Positions 31,501 to 46,500 of a stretch of 64,000 nt of DNA are shown one piece after another. The notes below the pieces were generated by a model. The model was not told the origin of the DNA. It did not search any database and saw only the letters and a list, made by a program, of their open reading frames with translations. Origin of the DNA: Tubulanus polymorphus (lineage: Eukaryota > Nemertea > Palaeonemertea > Tubulaniformes > Tubulanidae); NCBI RefSeq assembly GCF_964204645.1, contig NC_134029.1:7520001-7584000 (forward strand). The letters run 5' to 3'. Numbering within the stretch: position 1 is the first letter of the stretch; every line of letters begins with the position of its first letter. Both the position numbers and the translations under genes were made by a program.

Positions 31501-34500
31501 GAACATTGGACGTTTTGTGGAACAATATGGCTTCGTATGGAGACTGGCGTAGGTTAAAAAAAAATCGTATGGAGACTGGCGTAGGTTAAAAAAATTGATA
31601 TTTTTCTAATTGCCTACGTGGCAAATTCTATAATCTATTCTATAATCTACATTTGTTTATATCTGATCCTTGTCTCAACATTCACTGTGGCAAATGAAAA
31701 AAATTGAAATTCACAGCTTTTGATACTTTTTAACTAGACAATCACAACCAATTCAACCCTCAGATAAGGCTTCTGCCAACCCTGGAACTGGAATTAAGAA
31801 AATTCTCTTTCACCCCTTTGTGGTCATGAAGCCTGACATCTATGCTTGGCAATTTGTTGCCGATTTTCATCGCAAGTGACAAAATTCGCTACAATATTGC
31901 CTAGTACGGCCATTGGCAACCTTTGTCAGTCGACAGCCTAGTAGTCGCCTGTAGCAAGATCGCTCAGTTTCAAGGTGCTGGACATTTGCCGTCAGTTGCC
32001 TAGTGTGCAAGTTGCTTCGAATCACATGACACGAAGCCAATCAGCAACGACATGAAAATCATGTACAACCGACAAAATGGTGGGTGGCACTATGTGCAAA
32101 CCTCTGATTCAGCCGCACAAATTGTTTCGGTGCCGTCGTGGGCAACATACAGCAGTTTTTGTTTTAATCGATGTATGTTGCCCACGTACATGATTAAAAA
32201 GAAAATTGTCAGTGATTGTCCATTCGCATCTATAAATCATAAAGTGTGTGACAGCCTTAATGTTCAAAAAGTCCTGGTTTGTTTACGGTTTACTGAATTC
32301 GCCAGAAAAATCTGTTTGCTTTAATTTGAAATGAACCGCACGCGAACCGGGTTCGACTTGATGATCAGTTCTATAAATATAAACTCGGGGAGATGGAATA
32401 CTCGGAGGTGGATAAATATTTGTCATACGGCTGATGAGCTCCCGCTATATCCTGGCGCGATGAAGCCGTCGCCGCCGCTGCGACTGCTGATGTCGGCGAG
32501 TCTCGATTGAAACACGGTTGATTAGTCTTTCAGATGACACCCGTATAACATATTAATCTCGTGATATCTCGTGTTTCTGATCTGTAGCCGCGTAGTCAGT
32601 CGACTGTGGGTGTGAATCGAATCGATATGGGCCTGCATCTATCTCGCTTACTGCGTATATGAAATATACGCATGATTTCAGCGTTGTACCTCTCCTTGAT
32701 TAATGTAAGGGAATGGCAAACGTATAGCTATGCAACGAGAGGTTGAGGTGGCATTAAATAGCTCCCATCTGGCAATATAGCACGTTCCGAGTTTTACTGG
32801 TCATCTGGTTGAAAGGTGTATACGTTTCAGCAAAAAGACGGAAGTATTTTTGTTTTTGAAGCAAGTCACTGCTAACTGACATTCGATAAACATCCAAGTC
32901 ACTCCCCATTTCTTAAGCTCATGGATTCTCGCAATACAAAATTTGGCCTACCTTTACAATCTTCTCATGTTCTGATTGAAGGATTTGAGTATCTACAGAA
33001 ACTGACAAGTTCTAACTTGCCTAACAGACGAACTGGGTCCGATTATATATAGTTTATTGCTGCCTGGAAAGATAACAAATATATTGCGTAATATTGTCGA
33101 CAATGAATAATATACGAGATAAATCATACAGTAGTTAGGGTCAATAAATTTATTTGGATTTGAATATATCGATAATTGAATTGAACGGTAACCAGTCTAA
33201 TCCGATATGTTGATGATGTAGTGCACATCCTCTAAAAATGATTATTAGAATTTTTCAAAAATAAGATGAGAGTTATTGAATATGTTCAACAAAATGAACG
33301 CCAAAATTCACTATTCTGATTGTTTAATGTTATACTGAAACACCGATATTGATGGAGTAGTGCACATTAGTCACCCATAACGACTTATATGATGCGTATC
33401 AGGTATTATTGTAATGGTTTTACAGCGTCAAAAAATCAGACCATATTTCGCCCTATGTCTCTTTCGGATATGGTATTTATCTTGCCATTCCATGGAGGAT
33501 TCAAACCGGACAAAGTTTCTATGGCAACCAGACAGGTACACGAGGTTAATGTTTGTCTCTTCTGGTTGCGGCGGAGGCGTCGTGGCAAATTTTGTTAATC
33601 GCGTGAGAACTCGGTCCCTCGAATGCCTTGAATGAATTGAGTAAACTGCCCGGTTCCTCCTTAAATCCAGTGTTCTCCATAGCCTATGCTGGAAGTTTAA
33701 AGGGACTGTATTCATTGTTAAGTGTATGACGTGGTTGCTGCTGAAGTAGCTAGGCTTTCGATCCCCTAGAATATACAGAAAATTTAAGCTTGATTCTGTT
33801 TTGATCTATTTTTCACATTAGCTCAATATAGGCCTATTTCAAAGCAGTTATCAACAATGATAGAATATTGAGATCCATTCCGGTAGTAGGGGCAGCAGAT
33901 ATTTTATAAGGAGTGGCTGATTTTCAGAGATGAGGATGTAAAATGAAAGGCCTGGCCACCCCCTCCGAAACTTGTTGTGCAGGAACACTATAATCATGTT
34001 TCAATTCGGTTGAATAAATTCTATCAGATTTCAATAAATTCTATCGGATAGAAAACATTGTATGCACTTTTTCATTCATTCAAGACTATTAGTGCCGCCA
34101 TCTGGTGATGTGATATAGGAATGCGGGCTACATCGCTACGCATTAAATTGTCAATTACCTTTACACCTTTCGGGGCATCGGCGTGTGATGTTGCACGTTA
34201 CTCTTCGATGTTCCGATAACAACTTCGACTGAATTGCCCAAATTACGCTTTCATCTATTTCGCGCGAGGATCAAAAATACTCCGCACGACTTTCATCTCT
34301 CTGACTCTGAGTAGTCAATTTGAAGACGTAGATTTTTAAAAAATCGAGCGTTTATGTTGTTGTTGTATCATCAGCGCCTTTGTATCATCTTGGCAAAATG
34401 CGCGAAGCGAATCTACATTGATATGTATAACAATTGTTTCTGATCTCGGAACAGGTAACAGAATAATAGTCTGTAAGCTTTATGCGAAAACATCAAAAGT

Positions 34501-37500
34501 ATGCGCCCAGAAAAAAAAGACATGAAAAATCTGCTTACGCGTTTGAATATCGTATAGATCTAATACGGGCGTAAATGGGAGGGAATGAAAATGACGGTAT
34601 TTTTGCAGACGGAATTGCCCTAAGGGTGTATGTCGAAATGATCTACAAAGCCGCTCACTTATTTCATTACCGAATAATATCTCTTCTAAATAAAGCACGT
34701 TCGACGAAGACAAAGAGTTTGGAGGGTGTGAGTTTCTATTTCTAAACATTTCGCAAAAATCGTCTGTTCACGTTTTACCTTCACCTTTGAGTCACGGAGT
34801 CGTCTGCTGTTTGTCATTTTTTCTCTGCGGGCAGTTACATAACGTTTTTGTTGTTCATCTCTTCAACATTTCTCGATGAGATAATATGTTTTTGAGTCAC
34901 TGTATAACTAACCCTGTAGGCTGTCGGCCTTATCACCTTGTTGATGCGGGACTTGTGTGCTGTGCGCCTGTGCTGTCTGCTGGCTCTTTATAAACATATT
35001 TTCGCAGCCACACCTGGGGCTCATATTATTCAAAGGGCTTTTTCATATTATATCATCAATTTATTATCTTTAGGTGCATGACAGACTTTGTAAGCTATTT
35101 CCATAGACAAAGCATCTGTTAGTAATTCAATTTACTAGCTTTTTGTTGCTTCACTTTTCCTAATGACTGACCGGGCTCAGCGATGTAGAGACGGACCGGG
35201 CTCAGCGATGTAGAGACAGATCCGGGCTCAGTGATGTAGCGACGGACCGGGCTCAGTGATGTAGAGATGGACCGGGCTCAGCGATGTAGAGACGGATCGG
35301 GTTCAAGGATGTAGCGACGGATCGGGTTCAAGGATGTAGCGACGGACCGGGATCAGTGATGTAGAGATGGACCGAGCTAAGAGATAGTCAATAATAATGA
35401 TAATGATAAGGGACTAATAACATTGAAAAAAAACTCGATTTCTTTTTTTTATCGAATGTTATCTACTTTATGATGATTTATTTCTTATATTATCTGTTCA
35501 GTTGAAGGACGATGTGTTTGTTTTCAGTGTTATGGATAAGAGTTGTCATTATTGTCTATTTAAACTACAACCACTTGAAAATATATGCGTACTATCAGAA
35601 AAACATGAACTATGCGATAACCAGTCAATATGGGATTGGGCAACTACGGGCGATTCGAAATTAATTAAGCGAGACAATCCCTATTTCATGTTCGTAGATT
35701 GTCCAATCGCTTGATAAGGCAAAATTGTCTTGACTGATGACCTGGATAGATTCCAGCTACGATCGCACGAGCATTTTTTGCCCGTACCGAATTATAGCCC
35801 GATCAACCATCATACTGGTGCCTCGACCAAAAACGTCGGACCAGGTACGAACCAAATTCTTGCGCGGGTCAAATTAATGTGTGCGATTTGCAACTGGTGC
35901 TGGAAGTGATTCACTTCGCTTTGGTTAAGCATCGTTTAGTATCGAGTGGCTGGTTTACGCGTGAAAGCACCCTCTAATTAGACACGGGCCAAATTTGACG
36001 GCGTGGGTCTAATCTGGGCCAAATCGTCTCCGGGCTATAGACATAACTACCCAATAGATCAATATGGGAAACAAGCATTGTTTTAGACTTCCTGTCATTA
36101 CACGATTACTGACTACGGCTTTAGCGTGAAGTTACATTGATAAACTATGTATGTAAATGGAGACAGATCTATATACGACGACGAGAGAGACAGAGAGAGA
36201 GAGAGATGTTTTACTGGTAAAAGGGCAATTTCACATTCCGCTAGCTGCATTCATCAAATCTAATTGAATTTGTTCAGTTGCCTACAAAACTAATGTATCA
36301 TCGTCGTGTGTGAAGACTTATTCTGTAGATTTACTTGTCTCAGGGGGGATATAGATGTCTGATTTGTAAATCATTATGCCGATGTTTTGGATGACTGCCG
36401 ATACTGATACGAACAACGGGTAAATCTAATTGAAGGCTATGTTCACTTGTATTCTCGCTGTGGCCCGACCTGCCTGCAGATCATAGTGGTCCCCCCATTT
36501 CGTTTTAGAGTCCATGATGGAACTTTGTATATCGTTATGGCTGGGCTGGCACAGAATCCATTCTGGACCAACCTGGGTAGTTATGTAGGCTATGTTTACA
36601 TATATTCTCTATCCACTGTGGCCTGTCCTGCTGCAGTAGGTCTATTGAGAGGATTGTAGTACCAAGGATGTCCTCGACCTCCTTGATGGGACTCCCTATG
36701 TTGTTATAGCTGGACCAGGCAAGAGAAGCCATTCTGTTAGGACCAACTTGGGTAGTTATGTAGGCTGTTAACATATATTTTCTATCCTCCTATGGGAGTG
36801 GCCTGTCTTGCTGCAGCAATGAAGATGGAGCGTTGTATGACCAACAAGGAGGTCCCCTATCTCCTTGATGGGACTCCCTATGCCGGTATAGCTAGACAAG
36901 TTTAACAGAAACAATTCTGTTAGGACCAGCCTGGGTAGTTATGTAAACTGTTTCTGTGTATTTCCTATCCTCCTATACTGCTGTGGCCTGTCCTGCTGTA
37001 TCATTGAAGATGGAGCATTGTATGACCAACAACCAACAAGGGGGTCCCCTATCTCCTCCATAACTCCATATGTCGTTATGGCTGGACAGGCAACAGACCA
37101 TTCTGTAAGAGCCAGTCTCCCAACTCTCTTCGGGTCGTCTGTGACAGAAAACATTGGATCATCCAATATTGATGTATAAATTCCTAGCTGGTATATGCGA
37201 GGACATTGGTTCATTAGCCCTTCAAGTGGTTCGGCGAATTTATTGCCGAAAATATTGTCGGAAACGAATTTTTTACCTATACCTGTCATGAGAAAATGAT
37301 AGAGCGTTCTCAATAGAATTACGACTATTGGTCTACGTATGTTCAAATGTCATTGATATCGGTTTCGTCTGCAACTGAATCTAGTATCGTGTTTTCGCTA
37401 AAAGTATCCGCTATTTTTTTGTATGTCGTACGCATATCTGGATTATTCGATCTTCGTCAGTTCGTTGACCACCGGGAGATTCTAGCGGGCTGAACGCAAT

Positions 37501-40500
37501 TAATCAACCCCTCGGGGAAGCGAGCCGCGCGTAATTTTTGATTCGGAACATAGACAGTGCCGCCCCGAGATAATTCTACTATGGTGAATAAACTCGGGCG
37601 ATTTATGACATAAGAATTCATTCAGTTGCACCGATAATAAAAGTTCGCATTAGGAGGTCGAACAACCTGTTCATTGTTGTTGAACGATGGGAAATTTATT
37701 AGCTGTATAAACGAGGAGTTGAAAAAAGGTATCACCATTGTTATCTACGAATAGCACTCAGCTTCACGTTTTTTTTTTCGTGTGCGTGCATTTTTCTGTG
37801 TTAAGGACCCGCTTCTTTTGAAAGGCTATCGTCGTCTGTATTTATTGCTCCTGAAAAAATGAGCATTTTAGTCAGGTTGCACTGTGCTAGTTATATTGTC
37901 ATCGGCAGCTTAATAGTTTGTCGGCTCTTTTTTAGTTTTTCTCTCTTCAGACACGACTTCTTTCTTATTGTTTACGACGAACCAAAAACCGTCTCTTGAC
38001 AGACATACATTTTCCCGAGTTGTGTGTATATAATGTTTGTACGGACTGAATTCTATAGCGGCTATTCCGCGCGATGTAATCATTATAAATCGTATGTCCA
38101 CTCTTTGTTTCGAGGGGCGTTTTCTCCGGACTCGACAGCGAGACATCTTGGGTCGTTGTCGTGGACGGCGGCCAGACGTCGTGGGTTTTCATTACGCTGC
38201 ACAGGGTCGTTTCTGAAAGCGGGTTGCTCGGCGAGACGTGTCTCCTCGTGGTTGAGTTGTGTGTGTGTGAAATCCCATGAGGATCGACTGGTAATTTCCT
38301 GTCAGAAGTCGACGACGACGAGAAATAATTCGCTCCGTCTGATCCTCTCTCTCCATGCTCTCACATACTCTATTTGCCTTATCTTTTTTTCCTTAATTTT
38401 TCTCCCTTCCTTGCCTTTCCCTTTCCACATCCCCATCCCACTTCCGCTTTTATTGTAAATGATATTAGGAGAGCTGTCAACTGCCCCTGGTGGAACTGGA
38501 CCCAGATTTTCAGTATTTTCTTACTATCTTATCCCGTAAAAATACTGTGATTTCACATGTTTGAAAGATGTCTAAACGCCCTACTTTGCTTTGAATTCAT
38601 TGAATTGGTAAAAAATGACCAACTTGTTACTGATAGCACTTTTCAGTTGTTGGCAGCCCTGATTGCTGCCCCTATTTTTGCTTGCGTCCCCTTTTTGTCT
38701 CTCCTCTTTTCTTAAACCGTCTTCCGATCTTCTCCGTCCTTCTAACTCATTTTTCCTTCCCTCTCCCGTTCCCTCTCTGCTCTCTTACACGCGATCCTCT
38801 TCTCAGTTTCCGTACCTCTCCACTCTCCCCATCCGCACTCTCGGCCTCATCATGCTATCCCCTCAACTCGTGATGATGACTCTGCTCATTTTGATGCGAT
38901 TAATCATTGGACACGTGGAGACGGACTGAGCGCGGAGACGGACTGTCAGACATGGTTTAGTAATTATACTTACTATACTATACTGGCCGCCGCCGTCGCC
39001 GGTAAAACAAATCAATGTTTATGTGGCTAGACGAGAAATCATCATCATATACAACCTCCGGTCTAATAAACTGGATTAGAATACATTGTATACTTCATCC
39101 ATTAAGCTTTTCCTGGCTGCTGAATTCGAATCATTCCTAGGAGGATTTATATCTCAAAGTAATGGAATGCATCATTCGTATAGTGTGTCTGGAAAAGCGC
39201 TTCATTCTGGAAAAATTTAGCATAGGTCCCGATTATTGCTTTATACTTTTCGGGTAAATTCCTGAAAGTGTTGAAAAGTACTAAAATTTCTCAGAAAATT
39301 TTTACTAATGAATTTGATTGCGGTCTTGTGCGTATTCAACTGGGCATTATGAATGTGTTTCCTTATTTCATGGCTTTATCAGTTTATTTTGCAGAAAGAT
39401 TCCAGGAATTTTGAATTTTGGAAGAAGTGCTCTGACTTTTATGACTTAAAAAAGTGCTGACTTTCGTCTCAATTTGACTGCTAAAAACCCTAAAATGTCT
39501 TTTTGCGCTATGTTCATCAGTCTGGTCACATAACCTATCAGCGTCGAAGGCTTTTGAAATGATTTGATGAAATAATACACGTCAATGAACATTTTTGGGT
39601 TGAATGCCAAGTTGTCATTGGCAACGGAACTCGAATTCTAAATCGGATAAGGCCGCCTTTGAAACTTGGCCCTGTATTATGCGGCTGCCATGGTAACCGT
39701 ATTGTTTTTAGGTTTGGTTTGAACGTTTCCTATAATGAGATACAGTATACGGTTTATTTGACGCGGGAACGTCTCGTCGGGTCGTTGCGATGAATCCTCG
39801 CTCGGCTTGGCTTTCTCCTGTTGGCATAGTTTCCTATTTCAGTCTCTTCAATCATGTTCTGATGATATGTTATACGACGACGCTGTTGCAGCGTATTTTA
39901 CTGGAATATAATCGTGTCAACGTCGGGGACATATGATGTTTACATAATCAACTGAAGAATGCTCGGCAGGGGGACGATTGATATCTTCTTCGTAATGGAA
40001 TCATTGCTCGATACCGGTGACCTCAACTGCTTAGTTTTCATCATCACTGAAATCGCGTATTGGTTTTAGGGCTTCTGTGAGACATTATTCTCGAACCGTC
40101 TGTCGTTCCGTGGGTCTATGTCAGTGTCTGTCATATAGCTACTTAGCTACTCGTCAATAGTGGGTTGATCTTGATGAAACTTGGGTACAATGTTTGTACT
40201 GCGCCACCTAGCGTTAGAACTAGGCACTAATAGCTTTGTTTTTCAGCGAAGATGACCTCATAACATGGAAAGGGGTTGAAATTCAAAAAGTTGTCTTGAC
40301 GAAATTTAGCTTTTGGTCCTAGATATAACGTATCCAAAATATAATGGGGAATTAAAGTGTAGGAATTCTGGAAATGTCTCATGCGTGCGTCAGAGACGAC
40401 AGATTCGAGCCTGAGCCCGAGAACCGTTGTCGCCTGGTAGCACAGAGAAAATTGTACATGCACCCGAGCGTTGACGGTTTCTGAGTTGACTGTTGAGTCA

Positions 40501-43500
40501 GGACTCGCTCTCTCTGTCCCTCGACATCACGTCTTGCATCATTAGCGAATAGAACAATCATGCTCCAATCAATCTAGAAATCTCATATCGTTTCATGTGA
40601 GACTTAGTGAAATTTGAGCCGATCTAAACCATTTAATGTGTGAGTGAACAGCAGCAGCAGCTAACTCTCCAACGAACGTCAAATCCCATCTCTCTCCCTC
40701 AATAACCGGAGTGACTCAACTTGTTTTTATTCATTGTATCAAAGAGCGTCAGTCGGTCGGGCTGGTCATCAGTCGTGACGCGGTTGCTAATGCAAAAAAC
40801 GAAGCGGCGTATTGAGAGATTCATATTTGCCATATATTATTAGAGTATACTGGTTAGAATTTTAGAGAAAAAAAACCTCAAAATCCCTTTTCCCCTGTAT
40901 CATGTCTTTCAGGGCTAATTGGTAAAACACATGTATTCCATCTAGGTTTTTATCCAGCCGTTCTAAGTCTTCGCCTCTTAAGTCCTCAGACCGTTCTGAA
41001 CCAAATCTTCATAAAGATGTTTAGAAGGTGGCCAAAAACCCTCGTTTTCATCTTTGTTCCCATGAGACATGTACCCCGAAAGTTACTTCCGTCGACGAAC
41101 AGCCTGGTATCCAGCCCTAGAATGTCACGGACCTGCAGTCGTTTGTAGTATTCCGTGCGCGCATGCAATTTATGTATATGAGTCAGTGGTATTTCATGCG
41201 CTGCGCGCGATGCAGAAATTAAATCGTCATTATTAGCTTAGAGTTTTGACGGCTCTTGATTCGACATTCATTAAGCGTTTTGATTTCGATCAGTCACACG
41301 ACCCCAGCGCTGTGTGTGCGCAGGAACGGTGCTGTAATCGTTTTATCTGTTGATCTTATTGCCGGCCGGTCGTCTCCCTCCCTCCGCGTGCGCATGCACC
41401 ACCACTTCGTTGAAACACTACGGTTTAACTCGTTTAAGCTCTCGATAAGAAATTGAGCATCTGTCACCGATGAAAGTAGCGGCAAAGTAAATTACATCCG
41501 TGGAAAATTTGTAGCCTCGCTGTCCCATAGGAGGCTTATATTTCCATCGTGACTAAGGTTTTTATTATAGGGTTAGGAATCAATCATGAAAATTGAAAGA
41601 ATTTGTCTGAGTTGGCAGCAGTGTTGAAAACGTGCATTCTTTCCAACGACCTTTTGCTAGTATCTATTAATATTGCATAGCGGTGTTCTTTACTAAACAC
41701 CTTTTTGAGTTCAAGATGTTATATGTATTTCATGTCCTTTCGGCGCGAAATCCTGAAATTCTGCAGTCCAAGGCTCCCCAAGTAGGGATTCGAACCTGAT
41801 GGCATCGCTTAACTCGGCCACGGCACGAAACCCTGCCACACTAGACCGGGTGCGCAGGTTTGCCACAAGAAAACGTGTGGCACCAATCGGATTGCCCGTT
41901 GAGGCAAATTTCACAGGTAAACTGGAAAAACCCATGCTAAAAATAAAACAGGATTTCTGGTAAATGATGACATCGCTTCAGCTGCGCACTCGGACTAGTA
42001 TGGCAGGGTTTAGCACCATGGCAATCTTGATGTCATCCCTACTGTGGGAGGATGTCTGCAGTTGAGGGATGGATCTTGAAGTCGTTAGATTGGATCGATG
42101 CAACGAAAGTAGTCTTAGTCTGGCGTGTCCAATTCTCCATATAACTGATGTGCCTACATTCGCGTTATCATCAGCACCGTAATGGATTATTGCTCGACAG
42201 TTAATTTTGGCTCCGTTTCAGAATATGAAATGAATTTTCCAATAATGTCCCATCGATGCACGTAATGACCTAATTGGTTTGATGTTGCGCGATTAATCAA
42301 ATTATTTACTCAATTTCTAATAGAAGAGGTATACAGCGTGTGCTTACAACTATATACGCTAATGTCACCATCACACAGCTCAGCTGGGTCGGCACTTACA
42401 TTTTGTGCCTATTGACAAGGGTGGATCCGAGGTCAATGGTAAAGGGGGTGTGTCCACTTAAGAAATTTTGGGCCTTTATCGAAGCTTCGCTGCGATTTCA
42501 TTGCTTACATATACTATGGATTTTCAGAACTTCTTTAATGGTAAAACAGCTATAACTGCCGCAACAAAATTTAAATTTTTCAGTTGTTCGTCGTTAAATT
42601 TGACTTTGGCTCCGAAAATATCCAGTTTTAAGATTTTTAGGGATAGAATTCTTAAGGGACCTCAAAATTTGAAGGAGGTTCAGACCCCCGAGGACACCCT
42701 CCGGTATCCGCCACTGATTAAGGGTTAGGCTTAAACCGTGGTTAGAAAATCTGGGTGAGGCTACAACTACGAATCTAGTTGCCCAGTGGAAGATCCTGCA
42801 AAAAATTACAGTACAGTTCGACTAGGAACTCGCTGACGAAGGCATTGGGGCAACAATGGGAAATCATGGAAAAAAATTCTTTCAATATTTTCCCGTTGCA
42901 ATCAAAGGGTCATTCAGTGCAAGAATGGTTTAGATAGATATTATTATGAAATCTGCTATGTTGCGATATTCATGGTTGATGCACTCATGCAGCGTTCTCT
43001 CCTCATCTCTACTCGGCGTATTAGTTCATTTGCTTATTACCAAGGAAACAAAGCCGACTAGAACCGAGTCCCGATAAATGTTTGAACATTTGTTGTTGTT
43101 ACAGCGCACTGAGTCGAACGGATCCTTTTTCACCACCTTGCAATACTCACTATACGAACTCAAACTTACAATGAAAGCAAAAGGAAATAAAGGTGTTTTC
43201 GCTCTTTGCCGAGTTCGCATTTAATTTCTACCTGTGGTTATGGTTATAGTGTTGGTTGTTTGAGTCAGATTCTATGTTAGTACGCCTTTCGAAGTTAAAC
43301 ATTGATTCATCATCGCGAGTCGGTGTTCAAATTGTTGGAATAGTTTGATTCTTCTATAAAGCATCATCGCTGTCTTAACTAGCGGTATCAGTTGGTGCTT
43401 CATAAACTTTCTGAAGAATTTAGAATCAAAATTCTGAGGTTTGCGGTCAAGGGTTTGTAGCAAGCCCTGATAAGTGCTTACTTTTGGAAGAAATAAGCAC

Positions 43501-46500
43501 TATTAGGATAGGCCCTGATTAGTGCTAACTATTCCCGAAAGTGCTGAAAAGTACTTAGTTGTTGGACTCATTGTTATCATAGGAAATTTCTTCTAAGTAC
43601 TTTTCAGCACTTTCAGGATTTAATCTGAAGAGTTAGCACTAATCCGGACCTATCCTAATACTGCTTATAGTGTTATCACAGGAAATTTCCACTAACGCAG
43701 ATTTAGTTGCATTCTATTGCATCTTCGAATTCAACTGGGCCATTATGAAATTTTCTTATTTCATGTTTCGAAAAAAAGGAACTGTTTACTGACTTTTTGA
43801 AAGTGGCGAAACGTGCTTCTGACTGCTACAAACCCTGCATAAGTTGCCACTCAAAAGTTGTTGATATTGGCGTGTTCCTAGTTGAACTAATTAAAATAGA
43901 ACACGTTAATGTAGACAGGTGATTACATTTCATCGCTAGTTTTAGATTTAACGCTGTAACTAGACAAGTTATTAACCTTAGAAAAAATTCTATTTATCTA
44001 GAATAAGTTTTCAGCATTTTCCTACAGGATGAGCTAGAAATATTGAGAAGGGCTGTAATGACATAAAAAAGATGACCTGTTTCCAGTGAGAGCCGCCCTT
44101 GTAATACTCTTCACTTTGTATTGTAAAGTCTTTGATGTGGAATGTAGTGTAATTTGCCTTATTCATGAAAGATTCACCGGTTTTCTGCCGCGTAGGTTTT
44201 CGATTACCTGCTGAACTTTGTGAAAAACCAGTATCGGATCGCGTTTGTACACCTACGTGCGCGCTACATGAAAACGTCTTCTTCACTATTTCTCTCTGTT
44301 TTGAAGACATGGATTTTTTTATTAAAGCTTTCGTTGGTATTTTGTATTGAAATCGGATCCCCGAGAATTGTCGAAGTATGGGTGTCCTCAGTACAGGAAC
44401 TTAAAGCTACTGACGTCACTGTCACAGTGGCCATCTACTTGAAAATCAGGAACATTTGTTGAGATTGCTAGATCACACGAATATCAAACAGTTTCCTTCC
44501 ATCCATGGACCATGTCTTACATATTTGACTGTTTTAATTGATGAGATACTTAGCATATCTATTTCAAGTCATGGAAAACAATGTGCATGTCAGGGAAAAA
44601 GCAAGTCAAACAAAAGTGGCTACCTTGATTGGAGTATGAATCCATGCAACAGACTCCATGTAAAGGAGGTTTGGCATGGATTACGAAAATCTATGAGGAC
44701 TCAGCCAGGTTCTTTGATCTTGAATTAGGGACTGAGCCGGTAGTTTATTTAATTGGTAGATTTTGTTTGATTTGATTTGATTGTGGTCCCGCGCTAACCC
44801 TCTGCAAGGTTCGTGGCATCGGATCCTTCCACACAGAAGCTTGAAGGTGAAGGACTGTCGCTTGAATCCCTGCAAGTGTATTCCAAAACCGAATCCAAGC
44901 GCTGGCCATGTTCAAACGTCATTGCCTTGAAACTCGGGGCCATCCGATATTAATCATTACATGGATGACAAGGGTCTGTGTATAGAATTATCGATATTAT
45001 CAATAATTACTCTGTTCATCTTGCACCTGTTGCTCATACCGACGACGAACTCGACTGTTTACATGGCATGGCGTGGGATGTCTTCCTTCCTTCCTAACTG
45101 AAGTCGAAATCCAATCATTCTAATCAATATACGCGCAGCAAATTGTTATAAATTCATCAGTATTAATGAATTAGAGTTTGTTCCTTCTCAATACGATTGA
45201 TGAAATATTAATTTTTCTTATGCACGCCACATGCGCGCCCGGTCTTGTCTTATATATCGTCTATTCCTCCTCTCGCGCGTTCTCCTTCCTCTATCTCATC
45301 TCCTCTCTATCAATAAACTTAATTGTCTAAGAATCCTGTCTAATTCATCGCTGCTGCTTCTCGGTAAAAGATTAAACAGCGACTTAACTGCATTCCATTG
45401 CCGCGCATTATTAAAACACATCGGCGCGCATGCCCGGGGGTACTTTACGCGGAGAGCGACTTTTTATAACATTTGTATGTCTGGATTAGCGGCATACCTG
45501 CTGAATTCTAGCTGTACCTGTGTACGTGTGAGAGCGCGCCTGTGTGTGTTGGTTGTATCTGTGTGGTGCGAGATAAGTCCGTTTTTACTACCAACAGATT
45601 CAGTGTTTATACAAATAACACGCGTGGTATATTTCTGAGCTGGATCTCTGGTGCTAATGCGTTGTTTAGAAGGGCTTCGATATAGTGTTATTTCGGTTTG
45701 ATTTGTCATTATGGTGCAAGCTCTGCATCCACACACTGCGGTACATTTCATTTCCCTGGAGTGATTATTTTGAAAAGATAATTACTCCAAGATAATACCA
45801 TACCGGGGCGTTTTGAGGTTTGTTGGACACAGACATGTAAACTGTGATCACGGGAGCATTTTTGGCCCGTGTCTGTTTAGCCTGACTAAAAATTGACTAA
45901 AATGAGAGCCACATTATTGCGCATGAATTGCTAGAAGTCCCGCAAATAACTAACTTAGCTTTGTTGAAGCATTGTTTATAGTATGGAACGAGTGTGGTTT
46001 ACATGTGAACGTGCTCTCTAGTTAGAAACGGGCCAAATTTGACTCGGTCTGATCTGTGCAATTTTGCCCGGGCCAAATCGTCTCCGTGTGATCGCAACTG
46101 CAAGGGTGCAAGGCCAGTGACTTGAGTGATCTATTGGCAGACATGTTTTTATATTCATTTGGATTGAATCATGGAAATATTCAGCGTTCAGAATATCTCA
46201 TCAGATATTCAAAATTTATCATACGTCGCACGAACAGAGCCGCAAAAATTCATGATCGCAAGTGATGACGATTTGGAAATTGCATTTCCTCGCTTTCAGA
46301 ATAAGGGGTCAAGGTCTTTATTATTTCTGGTAGACATAAGGCTTTGTAAGCCGGTTCTACAGTTGAGTATGCTCAGGACCCTATGACTTCATCTCACACC
46401 TCCAATAGGTATAGTACCTTTAATAAGATGAAGTTATAGGGGATTTAGAAATGGATGTCATTTACGGATGGTTTTATGTATACGTGAGGGCATTATTTAC

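Noticed and set aside
38024-38458. 144-codon + frame
   Set aside because: Its end reads a pyrimidine-rich tract and its start lacks context; probably non-coding.
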